Positions 1 to 9,011 of a stretch of 64,000 nucleotides of DNA are shown piece by piece; the stretch's first letter is position 1; each line of letters begins with the position of its first letter. Both the position numbers and the translations under genes were made by a program. The stretch spans positions 1 through 64,000 of the forward strand of contig NZ_LODW01000055.1 of NCBI RefSeq assembly GCF_002914525.1, in the 5' to 3' direction. The DNA comes from Rhizobium hidalgonense. GTDB taxonomy: Bacteria; Pseudomonadota; Alphaproteobacteria; Rhizobiales; Rhizobiaceae. A model generated the notes under the pieces. That model did not search any database, was not told where the DNA came from, and saw only the letters and a program-made list of their open reading frames with translations.

Positions 1-1
1 T

Positions 2-145
2 TCCGGCAAGATCATGCGCCGCATCCTGCGCAAGATCGCCGAAGACGATTTCGGTGCGCTTGGGGATACTTCGACGCTCGCCGATCCGGCTGTTGTCGAC
101 GACCTGATCGGCAACCGGCAAAATAAGGCAGGTAGCGGCGCGTGA
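2..145 (+). CDS. acsA: Acetyl-CoA synthetase, C-terminal end only (partial)
   Basis: Only the last 47 codons are present; the gene starts before the window. The visible peptide begins [13 protein letters not shown], which is the C-terminal signature of AMP-forming acetyl-CoA synthetase. The lysine in SGK is the adenylation-site lysine that is reversibly acetylated by Pat-type enzymes in this family (known of the family). The enzyme makes acetyl-CoA from acetate, CoA and ATP in the cytosol. The stop is TGA at 143-145. A propionyl-CoA synthetase could share this motif, but the tail ([14 protein letters not shown]) fits Acs better. Confidence 0.88.
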   Translation, partial: SGKIMRRILRKIAEDDFGALGDTSTLADPAVVDDLIGNRQNKAGSGA

Positions 146-550
146 CACGGACCAAGCATCGGAACTGAAAATAGCCATTGGATTTGATATCGTTCCCCCG
201 GGCACCCAAATCCAACGGCATCTCCCATCTCTGCGGCTGTTATAGCGAAGAGAAGCAGCCGCAGATCCGCCCAATGATCCGTCAGGATGACGCCCTTGTG
301 GCCAAGTCAAGGCGCTTCTGCGGGCGGGCATGTGCTTGATTTCAAGAATTCAGTCCCCATGTTTCAGTTATCATGAATATAACGGTGACATGGCGGGAGC
401 CTCAACGCCTCAAAGCAGGCCTCTAACCCGGACGCGAACTCTCCTGGCGTCGCGTCCGGGCAGCCATTCTCTCAACTAAAATGCGAGACGCAGACGGAGT
501 GCCGAAATGCGCTGCGATCGTAGTCGCGCGTAATCGGCTCAGAGGCGACC
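146..550. other. 405-bp intergenic stretch with three inverted repeats
   Basis: No convincing gene is seen between acsA and the next gene. Three perfect inverted repeats are present: TTGGATTT at 178-185 with AAATCCAA at 208-215; TCTGCGGCTG at 230-239 with CAGCCGCAGA at 256-265; and CCCGGACGCGA at 427-437 with TCGCGTCCGGG at 450-460. None is followed by a T run, so they are not classical intrinsic terminators. The first two may mark the 3' end of the acsA mRNA; the third lies in the region that should hold the promoter of the 551 gene. Confidence 0.6.
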
Positions 551-1054
551 ATGATGACCTTCAGAAACCTGCCGCCAGAAAATATTACCCTTGACCTCGC
601 GACAAAGGGGAAGCACTCGGCGCTCGCCAAGATCGCTACAAGAATTGCACAGAGAACCGCGCTCGATCATCGGATGGTTCTTCGCAGCATTTGGCGGCGT
701 GAGAGACACGGCTCGACCGGCATCGGCCATGGTATTGCCGTCCCACACGCCTTACTGCACCCGATTTCGTCGCCGGTGACTTGGTTCACGCGATTGGCGC
801 CTCCGATAGATTTCAAAAGTTCCGACCTCAACCCCGTCGATCTGGTCTTCACGATCCTTTGGCCGCGCTCGCAGGCTCACACATTCCTGCCCGCGCTTTC
901 GCAACTGTTTCGTTTCGTGCGGGCGCCGCTCTTCCGAGAGGAGCTTCGGCTGGCCCGATCCGCCGATGAGGTGATGGCGATCCTGCAGAGCGAGGCGTGG
1001 GCAAAAAACCAGAGACCGCGGGCCATGGCCGCTCGAAGGGTGGCGGTAAGTTGA
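551..1054 (+). CDS. PTS EIIA-Ntr-like (PtsN paralogue) regulatory protein
   Basis: A 167-residue protein with the EIIA type-2 fold signature GHGIAVPHALLH; His66 in AVPH aligns with the phosphorylated histidine of PtsN (EIIA-Ntr). In the nitrogen PTS such proteins accept phosphate from NPr and regulate partners such as K+ transport and stress kinases rather than sugar uptake. Start chosen at ATG 551, preceded by GAGGCG; ATG 554 is also possible. The C-terminal tail after about residue 145 is basic and unlike standard PtsN. It lies next to rnk and a Usp gene, so this is probably a second, stress-linked EIIA-Ntr rather than the rpoN-linked ptsN. Assignment to the family is firm; the partner is unknown. 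Confidence 0.8.
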   Translation: MMTFRNLPPENITLDLATKGKHSALAKIATRIAQRTALDHRMVLRSIWRRERHGSTGIGHGIAVPHALLHPISSPVTWFTRLAPPIDFKSSDLNPVDLVFTILWPRSQAHTFLPALSQLFRFVRAPLFREELRLARSADEVMAILQSEAWAKNQRPRAMAARRVAVS

Positions 1055-1071
1055 ACTAGGAGACCGAAAAA

Positions 1072-1509
1072 ATGAAAACTCACAGCCAGACCCCACGAAA
1101 GCCCCCAATCGTAATCGGCGACACGGATTATCGGCGATTGAACAAACTTGCGCTTGCCGCGGCAGACCGCCTTCCCGAGATTTCCGATGCCCTTCTGCTT
1201 GAGCTCGAACGCGCACGCGTGGCTTCGGACAGCTCAGTGCCTGAGAAGGTCGTTCGGATGGGATCGGCAGTCGAATATAAAACTGACGCCGGGGCTCAAC
1301 GCATAGTCACGCTCGTATTCCCGGAAGATGCCGACATTTCTGAGGGAAAAATATCCATCCTGACCCCCATCGGCACTGCCCTTCTCGGCCTGTCCACGGG
1401 TCAAACAATGGGCTGGACCGCACGAGACAACAGCCAGCACAAGCTCACGGTGTTGGCAGTGAACGAAGATCGGGCGGAAGCGAAGGCGTCCGTTCGTCCG
1501 GGACGCTAG
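1072..1509 (+). CDS. rnk: Rnk-like nucleoside diphosphate kinase regulator (GreA/GreB C-terminal fold)
   Basis: A 145-residue protein with a short helical N-terminus and a C-terminal GreA/GreB-like domain, recognisable in VRMGSAVEYKT, DISEGKISILTPIGTALLGL and the KLTVLAVN ending. Rnk binds RNA polymerase and was named for effects on nucleoside diphosphate kinase in other bacteria. It starts 17 bp after the EIIA-Ntr-like gene, with AGGAGACC just upstream of ATG 1072, so the two are probably cotranscribed. The spacing to the Usp gene is 118 bp. Family assignment is strong, physiological role here is inferred. Confidence 0.85.
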   Translation: MKTHSQTPRKPPIVIGDTDYRRLNKLALAAADRLPEISDALLLELERARVASDSSVPEKVVRMGSAVEYKTDAGAQRIVTLVFPEDADISEGKISILTPIGTALLGLSTGQTMGWTARDNSQHKLTVLAVNEDRAEAKASVRPGR

Positions 1510-1627
1510 GCGTTCCTGCACGACGTAGAGAACGGTCATCGCCGACGTTCGGACCTCGGCACACCTGCCGCTGACGCGTCGGCTCTGCATGGATAGGCCG
1601 CCGCGCCCCAGATGATAGGAGCGAAAG

Positions 1628-2524
1628 ATGCTGAATTCTTCACCGGTAGTGGCGAGCGAGCGCATCGTTCACAGACTTCCGAGTCATATCGTGCTTGCAA
1701 CTGACTTCACTGCGCGGTGTGATCGCGCGCAAGATCGCGCAGTACAACTTGCCATGGAATGGAATGCTAGTCTCACGGCCGTTCATGCGATCGACGATGG
1801 CAGCTTGAGTGCCGAGCCCTTGGCCCGCCTCGCCTCCCAGGCTGCTGCGCGCCGAAACGCACGGCGGCTGCGCGAGGAGCTGGCAACGATGAATCTTCGC
1901 TCGTCCGTTCAATTCGATATCGGAACACCAGCAACAGTCGTCCAGACAGTGGCGGCGAGAGAGCGGGCCGACCTGATCGTTACCGGTCTTACGACAAGCA
2001 TGCTATTGGGTGATCTGCCGTTTGGAAGCACCCTCACTGCTTTGACGCGGTCGTCTGCTGTTCCAGTGCTTGTGGTAAAGAAGAAGGTCATGGACGGCGG
2101 CGCACGAACGCTCCTGGCCACTGACCTGAGCGCCTCGTCCAGGCCCGCAATGCAGGTTGCGCTGCGCTGGTTCCCCCATGCCCAACTCGGACTATTCCAC
2201 GCGTTCGATCCGCCGTACCGAATGTGGGCGGAGGACAAGGCGAGTTATGCACGCCATTTCGAACAGTCCGCCCTCGACGAATGCACCAGGTTCGTCACGG
2301 AAGCCGCTGGTGAGGCTTTGCAGAACAGGTTCGATGTCAGCGTCAGATGTGGCGACGTGGTACATGCTCTCCGCCTGCTGGTGGATGAGGGTGACGTAGA
2401 CCTCGTCATTACCGGGACCCATGGCCGCGCCGGCGTCGCCAATCTTCTTTTGGGCAGCGTAGCATCTCGTATTGTTAACGAGATCCAAAGCGATGTGCTT
2501 GTGGTCCCGAATAGCCTTGATTGA
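1628..2524 (+). CDS. Universal stress protein with two tandem Usp domains
   Basis: A 298-residue protein made of two UspA domains. Domain 1 (about 18-155) starts IVLATDFTARC and ends in ADLIVTGLTTSML...SAVPVLVVKK; domain 2 (about 160-297) starts TLLATDLSASS and ends with GTHGRAGVANLLLGSVA, the ATP-binding G-2x-G-9x-G(S/T) motif. The motif is clear only in domain 2, so domain 2 is probably the nucleotide-binding one. GGAGCG lies before ATG 1628. Cytosolic; role in stress survival, often hypoxia or stationary phase in rhizobia (family knowledge). No FixK/FnrN-type box (TTGAT-N4-ATCAA) was seen upstream. Confidence 0.88.
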   Translation: MLNSSPVVASERIVHRLPSHIVLATDFTARCDRAQDRAVQLAMEWNASLTAVHAIDDGSLSAEPLARLASQAAARRNARRLREELATMNLRSSVQFDIGTPATVVQTVAARERADLIVTGLTTSMLLGDLPFGSTLTALTRSSAVPVLVVKKKVMDGGARTLLATDLSASSRPAMQVALRWFPHAQLGLFHAFDPPYRMWAEDKASYARHFEQSALDECTRFVTEAAGEALQNRFDVSVRCGDVVHALRLLVDEGDVDLVITGTHGRAGVANLLLGSVASRIVNEIQSDVLVVPNSLD

Positions 2525-2733
2525 TCTTCTGCGTGGATGGCAGCTGGAGGAGGTTTATCCCAACTCTGAAATCGTTGGAACATTTCCGTTTTCTTCGACC
2601 GGCAAAACAAGGCGACCGCCTGATAGATGAAGCCGCTCCGGTTTTGTTCGCGGAGCGTCTCCCTGTCGTACATTGTAGCTTGCGGATTTCGTCCTACTCG
2701 GATGAAGGCTGGCGGCCAGTTTTTTCGATCCGT

Positions 2734-2958
2734 TCAAAAATCGATTGCCCGGCCGTTGATCTCGTAATCGCCGAAGCGGGCCGGCTCGGCGCCGCCGCGG
2801 CCGCCGGTTTCTGGCGGCAGCTCAAGCGGCTTCTGGTTCCTGCGCCGCTCCTCGGCTTCGGCAAGGGCGCGCCTGGCAGCCGGGGACAGCACCTTGCGCG
2901 GCGGCTCCGATCCCTCGGCCGTCGGCATTTCGCTATTGTCGTTGTCGGCTTCCTGCAT
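2734..2958 (-). CDS. DUF1674 / SDHAF4-like succinate dehydrogenase assembly factor
   Basis: A 74-residue protein. The C-terminus RFGDYEINGRAIDF matches the conserved end of DUF1674 proteins (SDHAF4 in mitochondria, consensus EPTRFGDWE..GR..DF), which help assemble the flavinated SdhA subunit. The N-terminal half is charged and low in complexity. ATG 2958 is chosen because AGGAG stands six bases before it; a longer frame to 3069 adds a non-conserved extension that runs into the htpX promoter region. Divergent from htpX. Confidence 0.8.
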   Translation of the reverse strand: MQEADNDNSEMPTAEGSEPPRKVLSPAARRALAEAEERRRNQKPLELPPETGGRGGAEPARFGDYEINGRAIDF

Positions 2959-3068
2959 GGGCTTCTCCTGCCGGAAATATTGAAAATGGCTGGTGAATAA
3001 CCAAATCATAATGCGCCGATGCCGCGATTGAAAGCTTGTGACGGCGAAATCAGAGATGGAGATTCGCA

Positions 3069-4031
3069 ATGAACCTTGTTCGCACTGCCATGTTGCTTGC
3101 CTTCATGACGGCGCTTTTCATGTTTGTCGGTTTTCTGATCGGCGGTCGGTCCGGCATGATGATCGCCTTCGTCATCGCCGCCGGCATGAATTTCTTCTCC
3201 TATTGGAACTCCGACCGCATGGTGCTTTCGGCTTATCGCGCCCAGCAAGTCGACGAGCGCAACGCGCCGGAATTCTTTGCGATCATACGCGATCTCGCCC
3301 GCAATGCCGGCCTGCCGATGCCGAAGGTCTACCTCTACGACAGCCCGCAGCCGAATGCGTTTGCCACCGGCCGTAACCCTGAAAATGCCGCCGTCGCCGC
3401 GTCGACGGGCCTGCTCCAGGCATTATCTCCAGAGGAAGTCGCCGGCGTGATGGCGCATGAGCTCGCTCACATCCAGAACCGCGACACGCTGACGATGACG
3501 ATCACGGCCACGCTTGCCGGCGCGATCTCGATGCTCGGCAACTTCGCCTTCTTCTTCGGCGGTAATCGCGAAAACAACAACAATCCCCTCGGTGTCGTCG
3601 GCGTTCTCGTCGCGATGATCGTGGCGCCGCTTGCCGCCATGCTGGTGCAGATGGCGATCAGCCGCACACGCGAATATTCGGCCGACCGCCGCGGCGCCGA
3701 AATCTGCGGCAATCCGCTCTGGCTGGCTTCGGCACTCGGCAAGATCGCCCGCGGCGCTGCGCACGTGCCGAACGAGGATGCCGAGCGCAACCCGGCGACG
3801 GCGCATATGTTCATTATCAATCCGCTCTCCGGCGAGCGCATGGACAATCTGTTTTCGACGCATCCGAACACGGAAAACCGTATCGCTGCGCTCCACGACA
3901 TGGCGCAGGGCGGCATGAACGTCTCGACGCCGCCGGTTCGGGCTGCTAATCCGTCGCGCAAATCGCGCTCTGTTCCGGATACGGGTCTTGGTCGCGGTGG
4001 TTCACAACCGCCAAAAGGTCCATGGTCTTGA
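3069..4031 (+). CDS. htpX: Membrane zinc metalloprotease HtpX
   Basis: A 320-residue M48B peptidase. Two hydrophobic segments at the N-terminus (about 5-24 and 29-46), then the catalytic zinc motif HELAH at 130-134, two further membrane segments (about 145-165 and 176-196), and the [10 protein letters not shown] segment that supplies the third zinc ligand. Degrades misfolded inner-membrane proteins together with FtsH (family knowledge). The last 10 bp overlap the start of rsmB, so the two are translationally linked. Confidence 0.95.
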   Translation: MNLVRTAMLLAFMTALFMFVGFLIGGRSGMMIAFVIAAGMNFFSYWNSDRMVLSAYRAQQVDERNAPEFFAIIRDLARNAGLPMPKVYLYDSPQPNAFATGRNPENAAVAASTGLLQALSPEEVAGVMAHELAHIQNRDTLTMTITATLAGAISMLGNFAFFFGGNRENNNNPLGVVGVLVAMIVAPLAAMLVQMAISRTREYSADRRGAEICGNPLWLASALGKIARGAAHVPNEDAERNPATAHMFIINPLSGERMDNLFSTHPNTENRIAALHDMAQGGMNVSTPPVRAANPSRKSRSVPDTGLGRGGSQPPKGPWS

Positions 4032-5410
4032 ATTCAGACGGCACTAAGAAACCATTCCGCAAGCATAAGACCGCCGCCGAGCGATCCACGCCGGCAAAAC
4101 CGGGCCTGCAGGCCCGGGCTGCGGCGGCAAAAATTCTCGCCGCCGTCGTCGACCGCAAACTGCCGCTCGACGGTGCTCTCGACCATGAACACGGCAATCC
4201 GGCCTACAAGGCGCTCGGCGAAAACGATCGGGCGCTGGTCCGCGCCATTCTGAATACGACACTGCGCCATCTGCCGCGCATCGATGCCGCGATTGCAGCA
4301 CTGCTGGAATCCCCGCTCCCGGAAGGCGCGCGGGCACTGCACCATGTGCTCGCCATCGGGGCGGCGCAGATCCTCTATCTCGACGTACCGGATCATTCGG
4401 CCGTCGATCTTGCCGTCGAGCAGGCCAATCAGGATCCGCGCAACCGGCGTTTCGCCAAACTGGTCAATGCCATTCTTCGCCGGCTCGGCCGCGAGAAGGC
4501 TGAGGTGCTAGAAGAGATCGGCAAGGTCTCGCCGATGCCGACCTGGTTCATCGCCAGGCTGGAAAAGGCCTATGGCCGGGACACGGCGCTGGCGATTTCG
4601 GAATCCCAGCTCGAGCCGGCGGCGATCGATCTGACCGTCAAGTCCGACCCCGAAGGCTGGGCAAAGCGGCTGAACGGCGTTGCCCTGCCAACCGGCGGCG
4701 TGCGGCTTGCCGCCTTCGATGGCGGCATCCCTTCGCTCGAAGGCTTCGACGAGGGCGCGTGGTGGGTGCAGGATGCGGCAGCAAGCATCCCGGCCAAGCT
4801 TTTCGGCGATCTCTCGGGCAAACGCACCGCCGATCTCTGCGCCGCGCCCGGCGGCAAGACGGCGCAGCTCATCCTTGCCGGCGGAACGGTCACCGCCCTC
4901 GACCAGTCGGAAAGCCGGCTCAGACGGCTGCGGTCGAATCTCGACCGGCTTGGCCTTCAGGCTGAAACCATCGTGGCGGATCTGACGACATTCGAGCCGG
5001 CGGAGCGTTTCGACGCGATCCTGCTCGATGCCCCCTGCTCGTCCACCGGCACGACACGCCGGCACCCCGACGTGCTGTGGACCAAGGGAGCTGAGGATAT
5101 CGCCAGGCTGGCGGCACTGCAGGAACGGTTGTTGCGGCACGCGCTGACATTGCTGACGCCTGATGGAACGCTGGTTTTTTCGAATTGCTCGCTCGATCCC
5201 GCCGAAGGCGAAGAGGTGGTCGCCCGTGTCCTTGCCGATACGCGTGGGATCGAGCGCGTTCGGATCGATGCCGGTGGTTGGCCCGGCCTCGAAGCGGCGA
5301 TCACGCCGCTCGGCGAATTCCGCACGCTTCCCACCATGCTGAAAATGCCGGATGGCATCGCCTCGGGCCTCGACGGTTTCTACGCGGCCGTGCTGCGGCG
5401 GATGACCTGA
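4022..5410 (+). CDS. rsmB: 16S rRNA m5C methyltransferase, RsmB family
   Basis: A 462-residue protein: NusB-like RNA-binding domain at about 25-155, then a SAM methyltransferase domain with [10 protein letters not shown] (SAM binding), DAPCSSTG at about 336 and [10 protein letters not shown] at about 387, the two cysteines used by RNA m5C methyltransferases. RsmB methylates C967 of 16S rRNA in E. coli. ATG 4022 lies inside htpX (10-bp overlap). The HtpX-RsmB-heparinase-PurH order is one I associate with Rhizobiales chromosomes. Confidence 0.92.
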   Translation: MVLNSDGTKKPFRKHKTAAERSTPAKPGLQARAAAAKILAAVVDRKLPLDGALDHEHGNPAYKALGENDRALVRAILNTTLRHLPRIDAAIAALLESPLPEGARALHHVLAIGAAQILYLDVPDHSAVDLAVEQANQDPRNRRFAKLVNAILRRLGREKAEVLEEIGKVSPMPTWFIARLEKAYGRDTALAISESQLEPAAIDLTVKSDPEGWAKRLNGVALPTGGVRLAAFDGGIPSLEGFDEGAWWVQDAAASIPAKLFGDLSGKRTADLCAAPGGKTAQLILAGGTVTALDQSESRLRRLRSNLDRLGLQAETIVADLTTFEPAERFDAILLDAPCSSTGTTRRHPDVLWTKGAEDIARLAALQERLLRHALTLLTPDGTLVFSNCSLDPAEGEEVVARVLADTRGIERVRIDAGGWPGLEAAITPLGEFRTLPTMLKMPDGIASGLDGFYAAVLRRMT

Positions 5411-5594
5411 TTGCAAGCCCACGCGAGTCGCGGCAAATTTCCCTATGGAAGACGTGTCCCATCCGCGCATGGCGTCGGATGAAAGACGTTAATGTGCGTA
5501 TATTCGAACATTGTTACGAATTAATTCATTGTGGGCGATGAAATCGGCCGCTTTTCACCTATTCTTAACCACGAGGGTCAATAGACAATAGAAT

Positions 5595-7268
5595 ATGCAG
5601 TCCGGTCGGCGTTTTGCGAGCATGTATGTTCGGGAGGCTTGGCGGCGCGCCTTGCGCCGCGTCGCGTTGCTGCGCCTAAAACTCTTCCGCCATTCGATCA
5701 AGGTGCCCGAGCGTCTGATCGTCGCCCCGACCGATCTGCGCAGCATCGATTCGCATGTGGCCGACGAGATCCTCAACGGACGGTTTCTAATGGCCGGGCG
5801 GATGCTGGAAACGGGTGGAAAGTCACCCTTCACTTTCACTCTGCCCTCGCGCCCCTTCGCGATCCGCCTTCACAGCTTCGGCTGGCTGCGGCACATGCGG
5901 GCAAACAAGTCAGAGCGCAGTTCGACCGCCGCCCGGGCGATCGTCGACAGCTGGCTTTCCATTCATGCCGGCCGCATGGAGGGCATTGCCTGGGAGGTCG
6001 ACGTCACCGCCCAGCGCGTCATCGCCTGGCTGTCGCATTCGCCGGTGGTGCTGCAGAATGCCGACCGCGGCTTCTATCGCCGCTTCATGAAGTCGCTGGC
6101 GTTCCAGGTAAGGTTCCTGCACCGCATGGCACCCTATACGCTGGGCGGCCTAGAGCTATTTCGGCTGCGAATCGCGCTCGCCATGGCCTCCGTCGCCATG
6201 CCAGCTCGCGCATCCACCCTCAGAAGGGCGGCGCAGGCGCTCGACCGCGAATTCGATAGCCAGATTCTGCCGGATGGCGGCCATATCTCGCGCAATCCGC
6301 GCGTCGGGCTGGAACTGCTGCTCGATCTGCTGCCGCTCAGGCAAACCTATGTCAATCTCGGCCATGACCTGCCGCAAAAGTTGATCTCCGGCATCGACCG
6401 CATCTATCCGGCATTGCGGTTCTTTCGCCATCAGGACGGGGATCTGGCGCTGTTCAACGGGGCCACCTCGACGCTGGCAAACGAGTTGATCTCGGTGCTG
6501 CGCTATGACGAGACCGCCGGCCAGCCGTTCAAGGCTTTGCCACAGTCGCGCTATCAGCGGCTTTCCGGCGGAAAAACAATCATCATTGCTGATGCCGGCA
6601 CGCCGCCTTCGGGCGGCGCGCTGCGGACCGTGCATGCCGGCAGCCTGTCCTTCGAAATGTCGTCCGGCCGCCACCGCTTCATCGTCAATTCCGGCTCGCC
6701 GAAATTTGCGGGACACCGCTATGTCCAGATGGCGCGCACGACGGCGGCGCATTCGACCGTCATTCTCAACGACACCTCGTCCAGCCGTTTTTCGCCCTCG
6801 CCCTTCCTCAATCACGCGATTACCGAACCGGTTAAGACCGTCACCGTCGAACGTGCCGAAACCGAGGATGGACGCGACGGCATCAAGCTCAGCCATGACG
6901 GTTATGTCAGGGCGTTCGGGGTGCTGCATGAGCGGGAACTGACACTCAATGCGGCAGGCTCGATCGTGACCGGTCGCGACCGGCTCGTCGTTCGAGAGGG
7001 CTATGAGCATGACGAGCCGCTGAAGGCTGTCGCCCGTTTTCATATCCATCCCTCGATCGTCCTGCATCAGAGCGATAGCGAGTCCGTGCTGCTGACGGCG
7101 CCGGACGGCGAGAGCTGGCTGTTCTCGGCACCCGGCAATGAGGTGCTGATCGCCGAGGACATCTTCTTTGCCGACAGCTCCGGCATTTGCGGCTCGGACC
7201 AGATCGAGATCGACTTCGACCTTGCCGAGAAGACGGAAATCCGCTGGTTTTTGTCCCGCAAGGGATAG
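5595..7268 (+). CDS. Heparinase II/III family protein
   Basis: A 557-residue protein with an alpha/alpha toroid N-terminal half (about 60-300) and a C-terminal heparinase II/III beta domain from about 315, including SGRHRFIVNSG, AHSTVILNDTSSS and H/Y-rich segments. No signal peptide is visible: the N-terminus is strongly basic and lacks a hydrophobic core. So export is uncertain, and the substrate may be a cell-envelope polysaccharide rather than heparin. It sits between rsmB and purH, 95 bp before the purH start. The enzyme activity is not demonstrated by sequence. ATG 5595 has a weak ribosome site; ATG 5622 is an alternative. Confidence 0.85.
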   Translation: MQSGRRFASMYVREAWRRALRRVALLRLKLFRHSIKVPERLIVAPTDLRSIDSHVADEILNGRFLMAGRMLETGGKSPFTFTLPSRPFAIRLHSFGWLRHMRANKSERSSTAARAIVDSWLSIHAGRMEGIAWEVDVTAQRVIAWLSHSPVVLQNADRGFYRRFMKSLAFQVRFLHRMAPYTLGGLELFRLRIALAMASVAMPARASTLRRAAQALDREFDSQILPDGGHISRNPRVGLELLLDLLPLRQTYVNLGHDLPQKLISGIDRIYPALRFFRHQDGDLALFNGATSTLANELISVLRYDETAGQPFKALPQSRYQRLSGGKTIIIADAGTPPSGGALRTVHAGSLSFEMSSGRHRFIVNSGSPKFAGHRYVQMARTTAAHSTVILNDTSSSRFSPSPFLNHAITEPVKTVTVERAETEDGRDGIKLSHDGYVRAFGVLHERELTLNAAGSIVTGRDRLVVREGYEHDEPLKAVARFHIHPSIVLHQSDSESVLLTAPDGESWLFSAPGNEVLIAEDIFFADSSGICGSDQIEIDFDLAEKTEIRWFLSRKG

Positions 7269-7363
7269 CACCTGTTTGCGCGGCGGCGAAGCTGTGCTAA
7301 CGCGGCCTCAGAATGCGAACGTCCCTCGCGGATGTCTCCCGAAGCCCGAACGGAGTTGGTTTC

Positions 7364-8980
7364 ATGGCCGTCATTTCCAAGAAGATCCCCGCCCCCGACA
7401 AGGTCGAAATCAAGACCGCGCTTCTCTCCGTCTTCGACAAGACCGGGATTGTCGAACTCGCCCAAGCTTTGTCTCAGAAAGGTGTGCGGCTACTGTCCAC
7501 CGGCGGCACATACAAGGCGATCGCCGCTGCCGGCCTTGCCGTTACCGATGTCTCCGAAATCACCGGCTTTCCCGAGATCATGGACGGGCGCGTCAAGACG
7601 CTGCATCCGACGGTGCATGGTGGCCTGCTGGCAATCCGCGACGATAGCGACCATCAGGAAGCGATGAAAACGCATGGCATCGAGGCCATCGACCTTGCCG
7701 TTATCAACCTCTACCCCTTCGAAGAGGTGCGCGCGGCCGGCGGCGACTACCCGACGACCGTCGAGAATATCGATATCGGCGGCCCGGCGATGATCCGTGC
7801 ATCGGCCAAGAACCATGCCTATGTGACGATCCTGACCGATCCCAATGACTACGCCGAGTTCTCGGAGCAGTTTTCTGCGGATGACGGCAAGACCGCCTAT
7901 GCCTTCCGCCAGCGCATGGCCGCCAAGGCCTATGCCCGCACCGCCGCCTATGACGCGATGATTTCCAACTGGTTTGCAGAGGCGCTGTCGATCGATACGC
8001 CGCGCCACCGGGTTATCGGCGGGGCGCTGAAGGAAGAGATGCGCTACGGCGAAAACCCGCACCAGAAGGCGGCCTTCTATGTTACCGGTGAAAGGCGCCC
8101 GGGGGTTTCGACGGCTGCCCTTCTGCAGGGCAAGCAGCTCTCCTACAACAACATCAACGATACCGATGCCGCCTACGAACTGGTCGCCGAATTCCTGCCG
8201 GAGAAGGCGCCGGCCTGCGCCATCATCAAACATGCCAATCCCTGCGGCGTCGCCACCGGATCGAGCCTGGTAGAGGCCTATCGGCGGGCGCTTGCCTGCG
8301 ACAGCGTTTCCGCCTTCGGCGGCATCATCGCGCTCAACCGGATACTGGATGCCGAAACCGCCGAGGAGATCGTCAAGCTCTTCACCGAAGTCATCATCGC
8401 GCCTGATGTTACCGAGGAAGCGAAGGCGATCGTCGCCCGCAAGCCGAACCTGCGGCTGCTGTCAGCCGGCGGCCTGCCCGATCCGCGTGCTGCGGGCCTG
8501 ACGGCGAAGACGGTTTCCGGCGGCCTGCTGGTCCAGAGCCGCGACAACGGCATGGTCGAGGATCTGGAACTCAAGGTCGTCACCAAGCGGGCGCCGACCG
8601 CGCAGGAGCTTGAGGACATGAAGTTCGCCTTCAAGGTCGGCAAACATGTGAAATCGAATGCCGTCGTCTACGCCAAGGACGGCCAGACGGCCGGTATCGG
8701 CGCCGGCCAGATGAGCCGCGTCGATTCCGCCCGTATCGCGGCGCTGAAGGCCGAAGAGGCGGCCAAGACGCTCGGCCTTCCCACGCCGATGACGCATGGC
8801 TCGGCAGTCGCCTCCGAAGCTTTCCTGCCTTTCGCCGACGGCCTTCTGTCGATGATTGCCGCAGGGGCGACGGCGGTCATCCAGCCGGGCGGCTCGATGC
8901 GCGACCAGGAAGTCATCGATGCCGCCAACGAACACGGCGTTGCCATGGTCTTCACCGGCATGCGCCATTTCCGTCATTGA
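7364..8980 (+). CDS. purH: Bifunctional AICAR transformylase / IMP cyclohydrolase
   Basis: A 538-residue enzyme catalysing the last two steps of de novo IMP synthesis. The MGS-like cyclohydrolase domain is at about 15-150 (GGTYKAI, HPTVHGG), followed by the AICAR transformylase domain containing KHANPCG. Start ATG 7364 (MAVISKKIP) is chosen from the family's usual length; an in-frame ATG 51 bp upstream gives an unusual extension. Confidence 0.97.
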   Translation: MAVISKKIPAPDKVEIKTALLSVFDKTGIVELAQALSQKGVRLLSTGGTYKAIAAAGLAVTDVSEITGFPEIMDGRVKTLHPTVHGGLLAIRDDSDHQEAMKTHGIEAIDLAVINLYPFEEVRAAGGDYPTTVENIDIGGPAMIRASAKNHAYVTILTDPNDYAEFSEQFSADDGKTAYAFRQRMAAKAYARTAAYDAMISNWFAEALSIDTPRHRVIGGALKEEMRYGENPHQKAAFYVTGERRPGVSTAALLQGKQLSYNNINDTDAAYELVAEFLPEKAPACAIIKHANPCGVATGSSLVEAYRRALACDSVSAFGGIIALNRILDAETAEEIVKLFTEVIIAPDVTEEAKAIVARKPNLRLLSAGGLPDPRAAGLTAKTVSGGLLVQSRDNGMVEDLELKVVTKRAPTAQELEDMKFAFKVGKHVKSNAVVYAKDGQTAGIGAGQMSRVDSARIAALKAEEAAKTLGLPTPMTHGSAVASEAFLPFADGLLSMIAAGATAVIQPGGSMRDQEVIDAANEHGVAMVFTGMRHFRH

Positions 8981-8990
8981 GTGCGGGCGC

Positions 8991-9008
8991 CCGGCCCGAC
9001 GGGGCCGG
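8991..9008. terminator. Weak hairpin between convergent purH and MFS genes
   Basis: CCGGCCC at 8991-8997 pairs with GGGCCGG at 9002-9008. Only two T follow on the plus strand, so termination is plausible but weak. Confidence 0.35.
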
Positions 9009-9011
9009 TTG

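Noticed and set aside
146..550. FixK/FnrN anaerobox before the stress gene cluster
   Set aside because: CTTGATTTCAAG is only a chance palindrome; the TTGAT-N4-ATCAA pattern is missing.
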